DNA from: JBEIGE01 sp040382055
GTDB lineage: Bacteria; Pseudomonadota; Gammaproteobacteria; Burkholderiales; Burkholderiaceae_C
DNA: 64,000 nt
NCBI GenBank assembly: GCA_040382055.1
Contig: JBEIGE010000011.1
Coordinates: 19,367-83,366 of the forward strand
Direction: 5' to 3'
The notes under the pieces were generated by a model that was given only the letters and a program-made list of their open reading frames with translations, ran no database searches and was not told the DNA's origin. Position numbers and translations under genes: made by a program. Positions 8,462 to 18,023 of this stretch are shown in pieces; position 1 is the first letter of the stretch, and every line of letters begins with the position of its first letter.

Positions 8462-9415
8462 TTACAGGGCCGCTCGCGTGGATCGGGTAAAGACAAAGAT
8501 TCCGGCGATCACCAGAACCGTTCCGGCAGCAATCCAGGCCGTGAAGGGCTCTCCCAGAATCATTACGCCCATCAGAAACGTCGCTATCGGGCCGACCATA
8601 CCGGCCTGAGCGGCGGCGCTGGCTCCGATGCGCTCGATGGCCATCATGACCATGAGTACAGGCAGGGCTGTGCACAGCGTCGCATTGAGTACCGAGAGCC
8701 AGATCACCTCAGGTGCCACCTGCGCGGCTTGCAGCGGGCGCAACACCACAAACTGCGCAATGCACAGCACGCAGGCCACGCTGGTAGCCAACCCCACCAG
8801 ACGTAACGAGCCCAGTCGTTGAACCAGCTCACCACTGTAAGTCAGGTAAATGGCGTAACTGACAGTGCTTGCCAACACCAACAATGTACCCAGTACAACA
8901 TCAGCCCCTTCCAACTTCACCTCGTGCCCGAATACCAGCAAAACACCGGCATAACTGATGCCCATGCCCAACAGGTGCATGCGCTGGATACGGCGCTTAA
9001 ACAACATCAGGCCGAGCAAAAGAACCAGCGTGGGATTGAGATACAAAATCAGCCGCTCCAGTGAGGCACTGATAAAAGCCAGACCGGCAAAATCAAGATA
9101 ACTGGCCAGGTAGTAGCCACTGAATCCCAAACCAAAAACGCCAGCCCAGTCCTGGCGTGACAACGCGGGCTGCCCCCGGCCGGACCACCAGGCCATGCAG
9201 ACAAACAGAGGCAGCGCAAACAGCATTCGGTACATGATCAGCGTGACTGCGTCAACGCCGTACCGGTAGGCCAATTTGACGATGATGGCCTTGCCACTGA
9301 ACGCAATAGCGCCCAGAACAGCCAGAAAAACTCCCGTGGCAGAAGGTCGAGCGACCAAATCAGTAGCCGGCGGCCTGTCCGTCACGGCGGGAGTCACTGG
9401 CTGCCACATAGCCAT
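8462..9415 (-). CDS. EamA/DMT-family transporter
   Basis: Ten-helix membrane exporter with two EamA repeats; motifs YYLASYLDFAGL and ASLERLILYLNPTLVLLLG match the family. The start is uncertain: ATG 9415 (MAMWQPV) lies inside the end of ggt, and a TTG directly after the ggt stop would give a slightly shorter protein without overlap. Either way translation is probably coupled to ggt. A glutathione-processing enzyme next to an exporter suggests a shared role in handling amino acids or peptides, but that is inference. Confidence 0.83.
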   Translation of the reverse strand: MAMWQPVTPAVTDRPPATDLVARPSATGVFLAVLGAIAFSGKAIIVKLAYRYGVDAVTLIMYRMLFALPLFVCMAWWSGRGQPALSRQDWAGVFGLGFSGYYLASYLDFAGLAFISASLERLILYLNPTLVLLLGLMLFKRRIQRMHLLGMGISYAGVLLVFGHEVKLEGADVVLGTLLVLASTVSYAIYLTYSGELVQRLGSLRLVGLATSVACVLCIAQFVVLRPLQAAQVAPEVIWLSVLNATLCTALPVLMVMMAIERIGASAAAQAGMVGPIATFLMGVMILGEPFTAWIAAGTVLVIAGIFVFTRSTRAAL

Positions 9416-10970
9416 GCACTGCAGGGTCGCCAGCCCGCCAAATGAATTGACCGGCACCAAAGTCCTGATAAGAGTCGTTGATCACTTCCATTTTGTGGCC
9501 CCGCTGCGCCAGACCCTGCACAGTTTCGGGGTTCATGTTCGATTCCACATTGATCTCGTAGCCCGCGTTATAGCGCCAGCGCGGTGCATCGCAGGCGGCC
9601 TGCGGATTTTGTTTGTAGTCCAGCATGCGCACCAGTGTTTGCAAATGCCCTTGGGGCTGCATATTCGCACCCATGACACCAAAACTCATCACTGGCTGAC
9701 CGTCTTTGGTCAGGAATGCCGGAATGATGGTGTGAAAGGGCCGCTTGCCTGGCTGCACCTGGTTGATGCCCGGCTCCAAACTGAAGGCATGACCGCGGTT
9801 TTGCAGACTGACGCCGAAATTCGGTTCAACACAACCAGAACCAAAGCCCATGTAGTTGCTTTGAATGAAGCTGACCATCATGCCGGATTCGTCAGCTGCC
9901 GTGAGGTAGATGGTTCCGCCCTTGACGGGGTTGCCCGCACCAAAATCCTGGGCTTTTTTCATGTCGATCAGCTTGGCGCGTGACGCCAGATAGGCCGGGT
10001 CCAGCATCTGATCGACCGTCACTTCCATGCTGGAGGGCTCGGCCACATAGCGGTACACATCCGCAAAAGCCAGCTTCATGGCCTCGATCTGCAGGTGTTG
10101 GGAGTCCGTACCATCCAGGGCCATGGCACCCAGATCGAACTGGTCCAGAATGCCAAGTGCGATCAGGGCAGCAATGCCCTGGCCGTTGGGCGGAATCTCG
10201 TGCAGGGTGTGACCGCGGTAATTGTTGCCGATGGGCTTGACCCATTCGGGCTGATACGCAGCAAAGTCACTGGCCTTGAGACTGCCTCCGTTCTCGTTGG
10301 AGAACTTCTCGATGGCTTGGGCAATCTCGCCACCATACAAGGCCAAGCCCTTGGTTTGTGCAATGGCTCGCAGACCGCGCGCAGCCGCCTTGAACTGGAA
10401 CAGCTCGCCCACAAGCGGTGCACGACCCCAGGGCAGGAATGACTGCGCAAAACCAGGCAAAGCTTGCATTTCCGGTGTAGCTGCAGCCCATTTTTCCTGA
10501 ACCACGGTGGGCATGAGGTAGCCCCGCTCGGCAATGTCAATGGCAGGCTCCAGCAAGTCGGCAAAAGGCAGCTTGCCGAAGCGGTCACTCATGGCCATCC
10601 AGCTGCTGACTGCGCCGGGAATGGTCACGGCATCAAGCCCGCGCTTAGGCGGTGTGGTGGTGTGTTGACCGTATTTGCGCTTGAAGTAGTCCGGCGTCCA
10701 GCTCTTCGCTGCACGTCCGGACGCGTTGAGCCCATGCAGTTCTGTTCCATCCCACAAAATACAAAATGAATCACTGCCCAAGCCGTTGCTGACCGGCTCA
10801 ACAATGGTCATGACTGCCGCCGCCGCCACAGCAGCATCAACTGCATTGCCACCTTTTTGCAGCATGCGCAAACCGGCTTGTGCGGCCAAGGGATGAGAGG
10901 TAGAGACAACGTTGCGCGCAAAGATGGGCAGTCGGGTCGTGGTGTAGGGGTTGGAGAAATTAAAGTTCAT
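9360..10970 (-). CDS. ggt: Gamma-glutamyltransferase family protein
   Basis: 536-residue Ntn-hydrolase of the GGT family, which cleaves or transfers gamma-glutamyl groups after autoprocessing. The processing nucleophile is the Thr of VKGGTIYLT at residue 353, followed by the small-subunit segment YMGFGSG. The N-terminal LAAQAGLRMLQKGGNAVDAA is typical. There is no signal peptide, so the enzyme is predicted to be cytoplasmic, unlike E. coli GGT; the residues after the Thr (IYLT rather than THxS) mark a divergent branch. ATG 10970 overlaps the upstream DUF3422 stop in an ATGA. Confidence 0.92.
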   Translation of the reverse strand: MNFNFSNPYTTTRLPIFARNVVSTSHPLAAQAGLRMLQKGGNAVDAAVAAAAVMTIVEPVSNGLGSDSFCILWDGTELHGLNASGRAAKSWTPDYFKRKYGQHTTTPPKRGLDAVTIPGAVSSWMAMSDRFGKLPFADLLEPAIDIAERGYLMPTVVQEKWAAATPEMQALPGFAQSFLPWGRAPLVGELFQFKAAARGLRAIAQTKGLALYGGEIAQAIEKFSNENGGSLKASDFAAYQPEWVKPIGNNYRGHTLHEIPPNGQGIAALIALGILDQFDLGAMALDGTDSQHLQIEAMKLAFADVYRYVAEPSSMEVTVDQMLDPAYLASRAKLIDMKKAQDFGAGNPVKGGTIYLTAADESGMMVSFIQSNYMGFGSGCVEPNFGVSLQNRGHAFSLEPGINQVQPGKRPFHTIIPAFLTKDGQPVMSFGVMGANMQPQGHLQTLVRMLDYKQNPQAACDAPRWRYNAGYEINVESNMNPETVQGLAQRGHKMEVINDSYQDFGAGQFIWRAGDPAVHGYVAASDSRRDGQAAGY

Positions 10971-12271
10971 GGTGCTTTTTGATGCTCGATAATTTTTTTG
11001 TGCAGACGACGCAGTGACCACCAGACGGTCAACCCCACCAGCGGGACAGCCAGGGCAGCGGTAGTTTCACCGCTCAATGGCCAGCCCAGCACATGGGCTC
11101 CTTTGGCAAGGTAGCTCACCAGCCCGACGATGTAATAGGTAATGGCAGCTACCGACAGCCCCTCGACGGTGGACTGCAGCTTCATCTGCAAATCCTGGCG
11201 CTTGTTCATGGCGGCCAGCAGCGCCTGACTGCTTTGTTGCTGCTCGATTTCAACCCGGGTTCGCAACAGATTGCTGATGCGCGAGACCCGTTGCGACAGC
11301 GAATCCTGGCGACGCTTGGCCCATTCACACGTGCTGCGTGCCGGTGTCAGCCGGCGATCCATGAACTCGCGGATGGTTTGCATGCCCGGCAGGCGCGTCT
11401 CGGCAATGTCATCGATGCGCTTGTCCACCAGCTCAAAGTAGGCTGCGCTGGCTGAAAAACGCGAGTGCGTGGCCGCATGCTGACTTTCCACCTGCCCGGC
11501 AAGGCGGGTTAAACGGTCGAGCAACTGGGGTTCTTCGCTGCGGTCCACGCTGCGAATGGAGTCTGCCAGTTCTGCCAGCTCCCGCTCCGCAGACGCCAAA
11601 GCAGACGAGGCATCCCGGGCGGCAGGCAAGCCCTGCAAAGCCGCCATGCGGTAGGTTTCGATTTCCAGCAGCCGTTGCACCAATCGGCCCAGTCTACGGG
11701 GCGACATTTCTTCAATGAACAGCAAAATCCGTGAAAAACCATCGGCGTGGATCGCAAAATCGGTGTAAACCTCACCACTGTTGCCCGCCACAGACGAAGC
11801 CACCAGGGTGTCTTCCTGCAGCACATGGCGAACCATGGCGGGAATATCTCCCTGCAATGCAAGCGCCCACAAGTGCAGACTGGCCAGGCACTGCCCCGGC
11901 AAACCGGCCAGCCAGGCTTGAGGCACCACAGCGATTGCCTGATCCGGCTCGTCTTTGGTGGGCAAGTCAGTACTCAAGGTTCGCAGAAATGTCCAGGTCA
12001 CAAACTCTGTGTGCAGTTCCCAACGCATCCTGAACGCGCCTATGTCCATCCGCATGTGATTTGCATTGGCATCGGGTAGCGGCAGATGGTGATCCCGCAA
12101 CAGTGCAGCCACATGCTGGCGACTGGCTTCACGCTCGGCCGCATTGCAAACCATCACCACATGTGAAATGGCCAGTGGCGTGCCCATGGCCTCGGGCGGC
12201 CGGGCATGGATTTCGTTGTGCAGCCCGCGTCGCAGGGCATGCTGATTCAGGAGGTTGGTCTGGGACATCAT
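10967..12271 (-). CDS. DUF3422 family membrane-anchored protein
   Basis: 434 residues. The N-terminus has the family hallmark LHNEIHARPPE. Charged and coiled-coil-like helices follow (around residues 240-360), and two hydrophobic helices at the C-terminus (ITYYIVGLVSYLAKG and TAALAVPLVGLTVWW) anchor it in the membrane. DUF3422 proteins are common in alpha- and betaproteobacteria and have no established role. Two adjacent Met codons make the start either 12271 or 12268. It is the first gene of the run DUF3422 - ggt - DMT - SDR - small basic protein, with a 4-bp overlap with ggt. Confidence 0.9.
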   Translation of the reverse strand: MMSQTNLLNQHALRRGLHNEIHARPPEAMGTPLAISHVVMVCNAAEREASRQHVAALLRDHHLPLPDANANHMRMDIGAFRMRWELHTEFVTWTFLRTLSTDLPTKDEPDQAIAVVPQAWLAGLPGQCLASLHLWALALQGDIPAMVRHVLQEDTLVASSVAGNSGEVYTDFAIHADGFSRILLFIEEMSPRRLGRLVQRLLEIETYRMAALQGLPAARDASSALASAERELAELADSIRSVDRSEEPQLLDRLTRLAGQVESQHAATHSRFSASAAYFELVDKRIDDIAETRLPGMQTIREFMDRRLTPARSTCEWAKRRQDSLSQRVSRISNLLRTRVEIEQQQSSQALLAAMNKRQDLQMKLQSTVEGLSVAAITYYIVGLVSYLAKGAHVLGWPLSGETTAALAVPLVGLTVWWSLRRLHKKIIEHQKAP

Positions 12272-12335
12272 GATTTCCAGCCGCTATTGTGACGCACCAT
12301 TGGCGCGAAACCCTCAAACCCCAAACGCAATTACA

Positions 12336-12360
12336 AGAAAAACGGCACCCGAAGGTGCCG
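12336..12360 (-). terminator. Rho-independent terminator behind tctA
   Basis: Read on the minus strand, a 7-bp perfect stem (CGGCACC / GGTGCCG) with a TTCG tetraloop is followed directly by TTTTTC. It lies about 27 nt after the tctA stop and ends the tctBA transcript before the upstream end of the DUF3422 gene. Confidence 0.88.
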
Positions 12361-12386
12361 CTCTGGATGCGCTGCACGCAGCGCCA

Positions 12387-13898
12387 TCAGTCATCCACGA
12401 AGGCTTCCTTTCGCTTGTTTTTCACAGCTGGCAGCAACACGATGATCACCATCAGCACCGCCGCTGCCAATAGACCGGCAGACAGGGGACGCGTCACAAA
12501 TACAGTCCAGTCACCCCGTGAGAGCAGCAGGGCACGACGCAGATTTTCTTCCATCATCGGGCCCAGGATGAAACCGAGCAACAAGGGTGCCGGTTCGGCA
12601 CCAATTTTCACGAAGGTGTAGCCAATGAAACCGAACATGGCCACCATCCAGATGTCAAAGGTATTGTTATTGGTGGAATAAACACCAATCGCGCAGAACA
12701 GCACAATGGCCGGGAACAGGTAGCGGTAAGGCACAGACAGCAACTTGATCCACATGCCAATCAGCGGCAGATTAAGAATAATCAGCATGGCATTGCCTAA
12801 CCACATGGAAGCAATCAGACCCCAGAACAACTCGGGGTTGCTGGTCATGACCTGTGGGCCGGGCTGAATATTGTGGATGGTCATGGCACCCACCATCAAG
12901 GCCATCACGGCATTGGGTGGAATACCCAAGGTCAGCAAAGGAATGAACGAAGTTTGTGCACCGGCATTGTTGGCAGACTCAGGGCCGGCAATTCCGCGGA
13001 TATTGCCTTTGCCAAACTGAATTTCACCTGGTCGCATCTTCATCTTCTTCTCAAGTGCATAGGCAGCGAAGGCGGCAAGCAAAGCACCGCCACCGGGCAA
13101 AATACCCAGCGCAGAGCCCAGAGTCGTACCACGCAGGACGGCCGGGAACATGTTTCTGAAGTCTTCTTTGGTTGGCATCAGACCAGACACCTTGGCGGTA
13201 AAGACCTCGCGCTCACTTTCCTTCACAGACAAGTTGCTGATGATCTCGCCATAGCCGAACACACCCATGGCAACCACCACGAATCCGATGCCATCGGTCA
13301 ATTCAGGAATACCAAAACTAAATCGCGCAACGCCGGAATTGACGTCGGTTCCGACCAGTCCCATCAGCAAACCCAACACAATCATGGCCACGGCCTTGAG
13401 CAACGAGCCAGAAGCCAGTACCACAGCGCCAATCAAGCCCAAAACCATGAGCGAGAAATATTCGGCAGGACCGAACTTGAAAGCCAGTTCAGTCAATGGC
13501 GGCGCAAAGGCCGCCAAAATTAGTGTGCCTACCGAACCGGCAAAAAACGAACCCAGACCCGCGGCAGCCAAAGCCGGCCCCGCTCGACCGTTGCGGGCCA
13601 TCTGGTAGCCGTCAATACACGTGACCACCGAAGATGACTCTCCTGGCAAATTGACCAAAATCGCCGTGGTCGAACCGCCGTACTGGGCTCCGTAGTAAAT
13701 ACCGGCAAGCATGATCAAGGCCGACACCGGGGGCAAAGCGTAGGTGGCAGGCAGAAGCATGGCAATGGTGGCAACCGGGCCTATGCCGGGCAGCACGCCA
13801 ATGAGCGTTCCCAGTACACAGCCTATCAAGGCATACATCAGGTTAATGGGCGTGAAGGCCACGCCAAAACCGAGCGACAGGTTATTGATTAATTCCAT
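12387..13898 (-). CDS. tctA: Tripartite tricarboxylate transporter, large permease TctA
   Basis: 503-residue, 11-12 helix membrane permease of the TTT family, which imports carboxylates using a periplasmic Bug/TctC receptor and an ion gradient. The conserved GxLIGVLPGIGP near residue 35 and the second GILPGGGALLAAFAAY near residue 265 are both present, as is YGGSTTAILVNLPGE. It sits 12 nt behind tctB and is followed by a terminator. No tctC gene lies in this operon; two Bug-type receptors occur at 39.2 and 41.0 kb. Substrate unknown. Confidence 0.95.
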   Translation of the reverse strand: MELINNLSLGFGVAFTPINLMYALIGCVLGTLIGVLPGIGPVATIAMLLPATYALPPVSALIMLAGIYYGAQYGGSTTAILVNLPGESSSVVTCIDGYQMARNGRAGPALAAAGLGSFFAGSVGTLILAAFAPPLTELAFKFGPAEYFSLMVLGLIGAVVLASGSLLKAVAMIVLGLLMGLVGTDVNSGVARFSFGIPELTDGIGFVVVAMGVFGYGEIISNLSVKESEREVFTAKVSGLMPTKEDFRNMFPAVLRGTTLGSALGILPGGGALLAAFAAYALEKKMKMRPGEIQFGKGNIRGIAGPESANNAGAQTSFIPLLTLGIPPNAVMALMVGAMTIHNIQPGPQVMTSNPELFWGLIASMWLGNAMLIILNLPLIGMWIKLLSVPYRYLFPAIVLFCAIGVYSTNNNTFDIWMVAMFGFIGYTFVKIGAEPAPLLLGFILGPMMEENLRRALLLSRGDWTVFVTRPLSAGLLAAAVLMVIIVLLPAVKNKRKEAFVDD

Positions 13899-13910
13899 TT
13901 TTTATGCTCC

Positions 13911-14399
13911 TTAACCCGTAATGAACGTGGGCCATACCGGCATCTGCAGCTTGAGCAGCATGATGAAGGCGACATAACTGCCAATAGCCAGAATGGTGGC
14001 GAGTATGAAAACATCACGCACCCTGAATTTTTCACTGGCCAGGCTGGCAATAAATACCAAGGCGTAAATGGCAACAATCAGACCCATGGAGGGCAACTTG
14101 ATGCTGGGCAAGCCGCCCAACAAAATTCCAAAAACCACGTTGGCACCGAGCACAAAGGCAATCGGCTTCCAGGCCCAAGCCCCAACCTTGTCACCACTTT
14201 CGGTGGATTTGACCAGGGAGAAGAAAATAACCAAGGCCCCAAGAGCGGCGAGCAAAAAACCCAACATCATCGGGAAATAACCCGGGCCCATGCGGGCTCC
14301 GGTTCCGACTTTGTAAGTGGTAGCACCCCATGCGAAAGCGACGCCTACCAGCAGGAACATCAGACCACAGAAAAAGTCTTTCTGACTTTTGATTTTCAC
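13911..14399 (-). CDS. tctB: Tripartite tricarboxylate transporter, small permease TctB
   Basis: 162-residue small membrane subunit with four predicted helices and the family segment GTGARMGPGYFPMMLG near residues 35-50. I take the start as GTG 14399 (VKIKSQKDFF), because AGGAG lies 9 nt upstream; the in-frame ATG codons further upstream would add a polar leader not seen in the family. Forms an operon with tctA; the region upstream to the GspE gene (about 160 bp) must hold the promoter. Confidence 0.92.
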   Translation of the reverse strand: MKIKSQKDFFCGLMFLLVGVAFAWGATTYKVGTGARMGPGYFPMMLGFLLAALGALVIFFSLVKSTESGDKVGAWAWKPIAFVLGANVVFGILLGGLPSIKLPSMGLIVAIYALVFIASLASEKFRVRDVFILATILAIGSYVAFIMLLKLQMPVWPTFITG

Positions 14400-14561
14400 A
14401 GAGGTTCTCCTAGTTCGAAATAACAACCCGCGATTTTGCATCCAAAGTTGCAACAAAAACAATGTGGATTACACCTACGCAAAAGTAATGCCAAGCGCAA
14501 AAAATCTAAGGGTAAACCCCAGAGTTGTTGGGTCTTGTCCGGCAAAGCCGCTGGTATGGAC

Positions 14562-16352
14562 TCAGGTCAGCGCAGGGGTAGAAGTCAACACTTCCTCGAT
14601 CACGGTCAGACCCTCGGCCACACGCAATACCCCGGCCAAACGCAGTGGTCGCATGCCATCTGTCACAGCCTGACGGCGCAAGACCTCAATACCAGTTTCA
14701 CGACTGACGCGGGCCTTGAACGCTTCGCTCACCACCAGCAGCTCATACAGTCCCATGCGACCCAAAAAACCGGTCATGCGGCACTCCACGCAGCCAACCG
14801 ACTTGTAGGGCTTGTAATCCCCATTGATCTGCCAGGGTCTGACCAGCTCCGCCAAAGCCTCGCGTGTGGCATCCGGGTCAGGCACTTTGCATCGCACGCA
14901 CAGCGTTCGCACCAGTCGTTGCGCCAGCACACCCAACACCGTGGCATTGAGCAAGTAGGGCGCGATACCCAGTTCCATCATGCGCGTGAATGCCGAAGGC
15001 GCGTCGTTGGTGTGCAGGGTTGAAAACACCAGGTGACCGGTCAAGGCTGCCTGCACCGCCATCTCGGCAGTTTGCAAGTCTCGGATTTCACCCACCATGA
15101 TGATGTCCGGGTCTTGGCGCATCAAGGCGCGCAGCCCTTCAGGAAAACCAAAGTCCAGGTGCGTCTGCACCTGGGTCTGGTTGAAGGCCGGCTCAATCAT
15201 CTCGACCGGGTCTTCCACCGTGCTGACATTGACCTCCTCTGTCGACAAGCGTTTGAGGGTGGAGTACAGGGTTGTGGTCTCGCCCGAACCGGTAGGCCCG
15301 GTGACCAGAATGATGCCGTAGGGCCGCTTCGTCAGGGTTTCCCAGCGTTGGGCGTCATGCGGCGTAAAGCCCAACGCATCGAGTTCCTTGGTGGCGGTGT
15401 AGGGGTCAAAAATCCGCATCACCATCTTCTCGCCAAAAACCGTGGGCAGGGTAGAGAGGCGCAGCTCCACTTCGTCGCCACGGGTATTGCGTGTCTTGAT
15501 GCGGCCATCCTGCGGACGTCGCTTTTCCATCACATCCATGCGACCGAGCAACTTGATACGTGCGGTCATCGCCTGAAGTACCCCCATAGGCACCTGGTAG
15601 ACCGCAAGCAGCACGCCGTCGATGCGAAAACGGATGACGCCCTGCTCGCGCCGTGGCTCCAGATGGATGTCGCTGGCACGCTGGTCAAATGCATACTGCC
15701 ACAGCCAATCGACCACCTGAACGACACCCTGATCATTGGCATCGAGCTGCTGGTTGCCTTTGCCCAATTCCACCAATTGCTCAAAGCTGGCACCGGCATT
15801 GCTGCCACCGGATTTTTGTGCAGCACGCACAGACTTGGCCAGCGCAAAAAATTCAGCCGTGAAACGCTGGATCTCCTGCGGACTCGCAAGCACCCGGCGT
15901 ACTGTGCGGCGCGACTGTCGCTCCACTTCACCAACCCAGTCGGTGATGAACGGCTCCGCCGTTGCCACCACCACCTCGGCGGCCGTGACCTGCACAGGCA
16001 ACACCTTGTGCCTCTCGGCATAGGCCGCACTCATCATGTCAGCCACCTTGGCCACATCGACCTTGAGCGGGTCTATGCGCAAATAGTCCAGCCCTGCGCG
16101 CCCTGCCAGCCACTGGGTAAGGGTTTCGATGTCCCACGGCTTGCCATCTGCTGCACGGCGTATCGATACGCTGGCCAAACGTAAAAGGGGGTGCTGAACA
16201 CTCTCGGCCTGGGCACAGCGGGCTGTGGTGCGCCTGGCCTCGTCCTCAGAGATCAGGCCGTCGGCCAGCAACCACTTGACCAGACTGCGCCAATCCAAGG
16301 CGCCGGCATGCCGCGTTTTCTCAGGGTTTGTGGAAGTCGGTGGTTCACTCAT
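14562..16352 (-). CDS. GspE/PulE-family ATPase with a substituted Walker A lysine
   Basis: 596 residues: an N-terminal MshEN-like domain, the N2 domain (SDIHLEPRREQG, FRIDGVLLAVYQ), and the secretion ATPase core. Asp box (VSTVEDPVEM), Walker B (DPDIIMVGEIRD) and His box (GHLVFSTLHTNDA) are intact, as is a C-terminal CVRC...CVEC zinc motif. The Walker A loop, however, reads GPTGSGETTT: the invariant Lys is Glu358 (codon at 15279-15281, GAG in place of AAG). Family members power type II secretion or type IV pili. No other pilus or secretion gene is nearby. ATG 16352 overlaps the upstream stop in an ATGA. Confidence 0.93.
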   Translation of the reverse strand: MSEPPTSTNPEKTRHAGALDWRSLVKWLLADGLISEDEARRTTARCAQAESVQHPLLRLASVSIRRAADGKPWDIETLTQWLAGRAGLDYLRIDPLKVDVAKVADMMSAAYAERHKVLPVQVTAAEVVVATAEPFITDWVGEVERQSRRTVRRVLASPQEIQRFTAEFFALAKSVRAAQKSGGSNAGASFEQLVELGKGNQQLDANDQGVVQVVDWLWQYAFDQRASDIHLEPRREQGVIRFRIDGVLLAVYQVPMGVLQAMTARIKLLGRMDVMEKRRPQDGRIKTRNTRGDEVELRLSTLPTVFGEKMVMRIFDPYTATKELDALGFTPHDAQRWETLTKRPYGIILVTGPTGSGETTTLYSTLKRLSTEEVNVSTVEDPVEMIEPAFNQTQVQTHLDFGFPEGLRALMRQDPDIIMVGEIRDLQTAEMAVQAALTGHLVFSTLHTNDAPSAFTRMMELGIAPYLLNATVLGVLAQRLVRTLCVRCKVPDPDATREALAELVRPWQINGDYKPYKSVGCVECRMTGFLGRMGLYELLVVSEAFKARVSRETGIEVLRRQAVTDGMRPLRLAGVLRVAEGLTVIEEVLTSTPALT

Positions 16353-17107
16353 GCAGAGACAGGTTTGAATCCTCGAAGCCATTTGAGAGCCGGCAGACCC
16401 CACTGAGTCTGAATGAATTCGGCACGTTCGGCCAGCACTGCATATTTGGGAATATCAGGTGTGCGCCGGGCCAAGACCACGGTGTTGCCCTCACGCGTTG
16501 CCTTGAAGGCCCAAATGGCCTCCTGCCCGAAGGCCTGTGCCATTTTCTCCACGCTGCGGTCAAAGCTCGAGGAGCGACCAAACAGGTTCACGCTCATGAT
16601 GCCACTGGGTGTCAGCATTCGCCGGCAATCGGTATAAAAAGCCACGCTGTCAAGCACCAGTGCAGCCGCTTCATGGTCGTACAAATCCACCTGAAGGGCA
16701 TCAACCGTACCCCACCATTTCGGATCTTTGATTTCCTGGGCCGCATCGGCCAGGATGACCTGCAGGCGCGCGTTGTCTGCCGGCAGCTTGAACCAGCCCC
16801 GGCATGCCACAAGCACCTGAGGATTGATTTCCAGGGCCACCGTCTTCATGCGAATCACGTTGGCACAAAATTTGGTCAGCGAGCCAGCCCCCAGACCCAG
16901 TTGCATGGCCAGTCGCTGCTTCACGCTGGCCGGATCGACAAACATCAGCCACGCCATCATGCGCTCAATGTAGGCATGAACCAGCGCATTGGGTTCATCA
17001 AGCTTCATGGAGCCCTGTATCCATATGCTCCCGAGATGCAGATGCCGCACCGGCCCCTCATCAGAAAAATGGACCTCAGGCAAATCAGGCTTCAGGGATG
17101 GTGGCAT
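16349..17107 (-). CDS. Spermidine-synthase-like methyltransferase-fold protein
   Basis: About 252 residues with a Rossmann-type core: LGLGAGSLTKFC is the SAM/dcSAM-binding loop, ALEINPQVL the acidic strand, and LQVDLYDHEAAA the position of the SpeE catalytic region. It resembles SpeE-like proteins without a clear aminopropyltransferase gate motif, so a true spermidine synthase activity is uncertain. I chose ATG 17107; a GTG at 17125 in the same frame is possible, and both overlap the end of tatD. The stop overlaps the GspE gene start. Function unassigned. Confidence 0.82.
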   Translation of the reverse strand: MPPSLKPDLPEVHFSDEGPVRHLHLGSIWIQGSMKLDEPNALVHAYIERMMAWLMFVDPASVKQRLAMQLGLGAGSLTKFCANVIRMKTVALEINPQVLVACRGWFKLPADNARLQVILADAAQEIKDPKWWGTVDALQVDLYDHEAAALVLDSVAFYTDCRRMLTPSGIMSVNLFGRSSSFDRSVEKMAQAFGQEAIWAFKATREGNTVVLARRTPDIPKYAVLAERAEFIQTQWGLPALKWLRGFKPVSA

Positions 17108-18023
17108 CTCGTGGGTTAGGGGCACTGTGGCTCAGAGCCCCTTGAAAGGGGTCAGGATGGCGCATTATCTCCAAACGGGGTAATGCCTTGAGGGCGTTTT
17201 GGGTCGTTGCACTGGCCAGCGCTTGAACCGAAATCCCGCGTAGAGCCGCCAGTTCTGCACCGATGGCGGGCAACTCGCCAGGACTGTTGCGCCCCTGTGG
17301 CACGCCCAAGGCACGCTGATCGGCCGTGGTGTAGAGCCAATGCGGCGGCATGTCAGGCGCGTCCGTCTCCAGCACGATGGCCTCCAAGGGCAGTGTGACG
17401 GCCAGACGGCGCAACTGGTTGGCGCGGACATAGGTCAAGGCACCGCCAAAACCCAGCTTGAACCCCAGATTGATAAATGCCTGCGCCTGCTGGGCGCTGC
17501 CATTGAAGGCGTGGGCAATGCCTCGCCAGGCCTGAGGCGTCTTTGGGTCCACGCCGTCCCTGGCCATCACATCCCGCAAACCCTTGAGCAACTGGTCCGC
17601 AGAGCGGCGCACATGCAAAATGACAGGCAAGCCGAATTGCCGCGCGAGCTTGAGCTGAGCCCTATAAAAAAACAGCTGACGCTCTTTGAGGGGACTTTGC
17701 GAGAGCTCGGGCACAAAAAAATCCAGCCCGATTTCGCCCACCGCCACTAGTCGCGGATCATCCCGGTGTTGATGGAGCGCCTCTTGCAGGCGCTGTAAAT
17801 CCTCATCGCCAGCATGCTTGACATACAAGGGGTGAATGCCCAGCGTATAGGCGTCGCCCGTGGCATGAGCCAACTGGCGCACCAGGTCGAAATTAGCCAC
17901 TTCAACTGCTGGATAAACGCAAAGCGCTACACCTTTTGTAGCGGCATTGCTTCGGATTTCCTGGGCAGAAGCGCCGAATTCATTGGCATCGAGATGGCAG
18001 TGGGTATCAATCCAGACAGTCAT
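17085..18023 (-). CDS. tatD: TatD-family metal-dependent hydrolase
   Basis: 312-residue TIM-barrel hydrolase of the TatD DNase family, which removes nucleotides from DNA or acts in tRNA/DNA quality control. Metal-ligand motifs DTHCHLD at the N-terminus, GEIGLDFF in the middle, VILHVRRS, and LETDAPDMPPH are all present. No Shine-Dalgarno sequence precedes ATG 18023; the start overlaps the stop of a 27-codon upstream frame in an ATGA, so translation may depend on it. First recognised gene of the run tatD - SpeE-like - GspE-like. Confidence 0.93.
   Translation of the reverse strand: MTVWIDTHCHLDANEFGASAQEIRSNAATKGVALCVYPAVEVANFDLVRQLAHATGDAYTLGIHPLYVKHAGDEDLQRLQEALHQHRDDPRLVAVGEIGLDFFVPELSQSPLKERQLFFYRAQLKLARQFGLPVILHVRRSADQLLKGLRDVMARDGVDPKTPQAWRGIAHAFNGSAQQAQAFINLGFKLGFGGALTYVRANQLRRLAVTLPLEAIVLETDAPDMPPHWLYTTADQRALGVPQGRNSPGELPAIGAELAALRGISVQALASATTQNALKALPRLEIMRHPDPFQGALSHSAPNPRDATIPEA

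Noticed and set aside
15033..16184. Long open frame on the plus strand across the GspE-like gene
   Set aside because: Antisense to a gene with full domain motifs; composition and lack of a ribosome-binding site mark it as a shadow.
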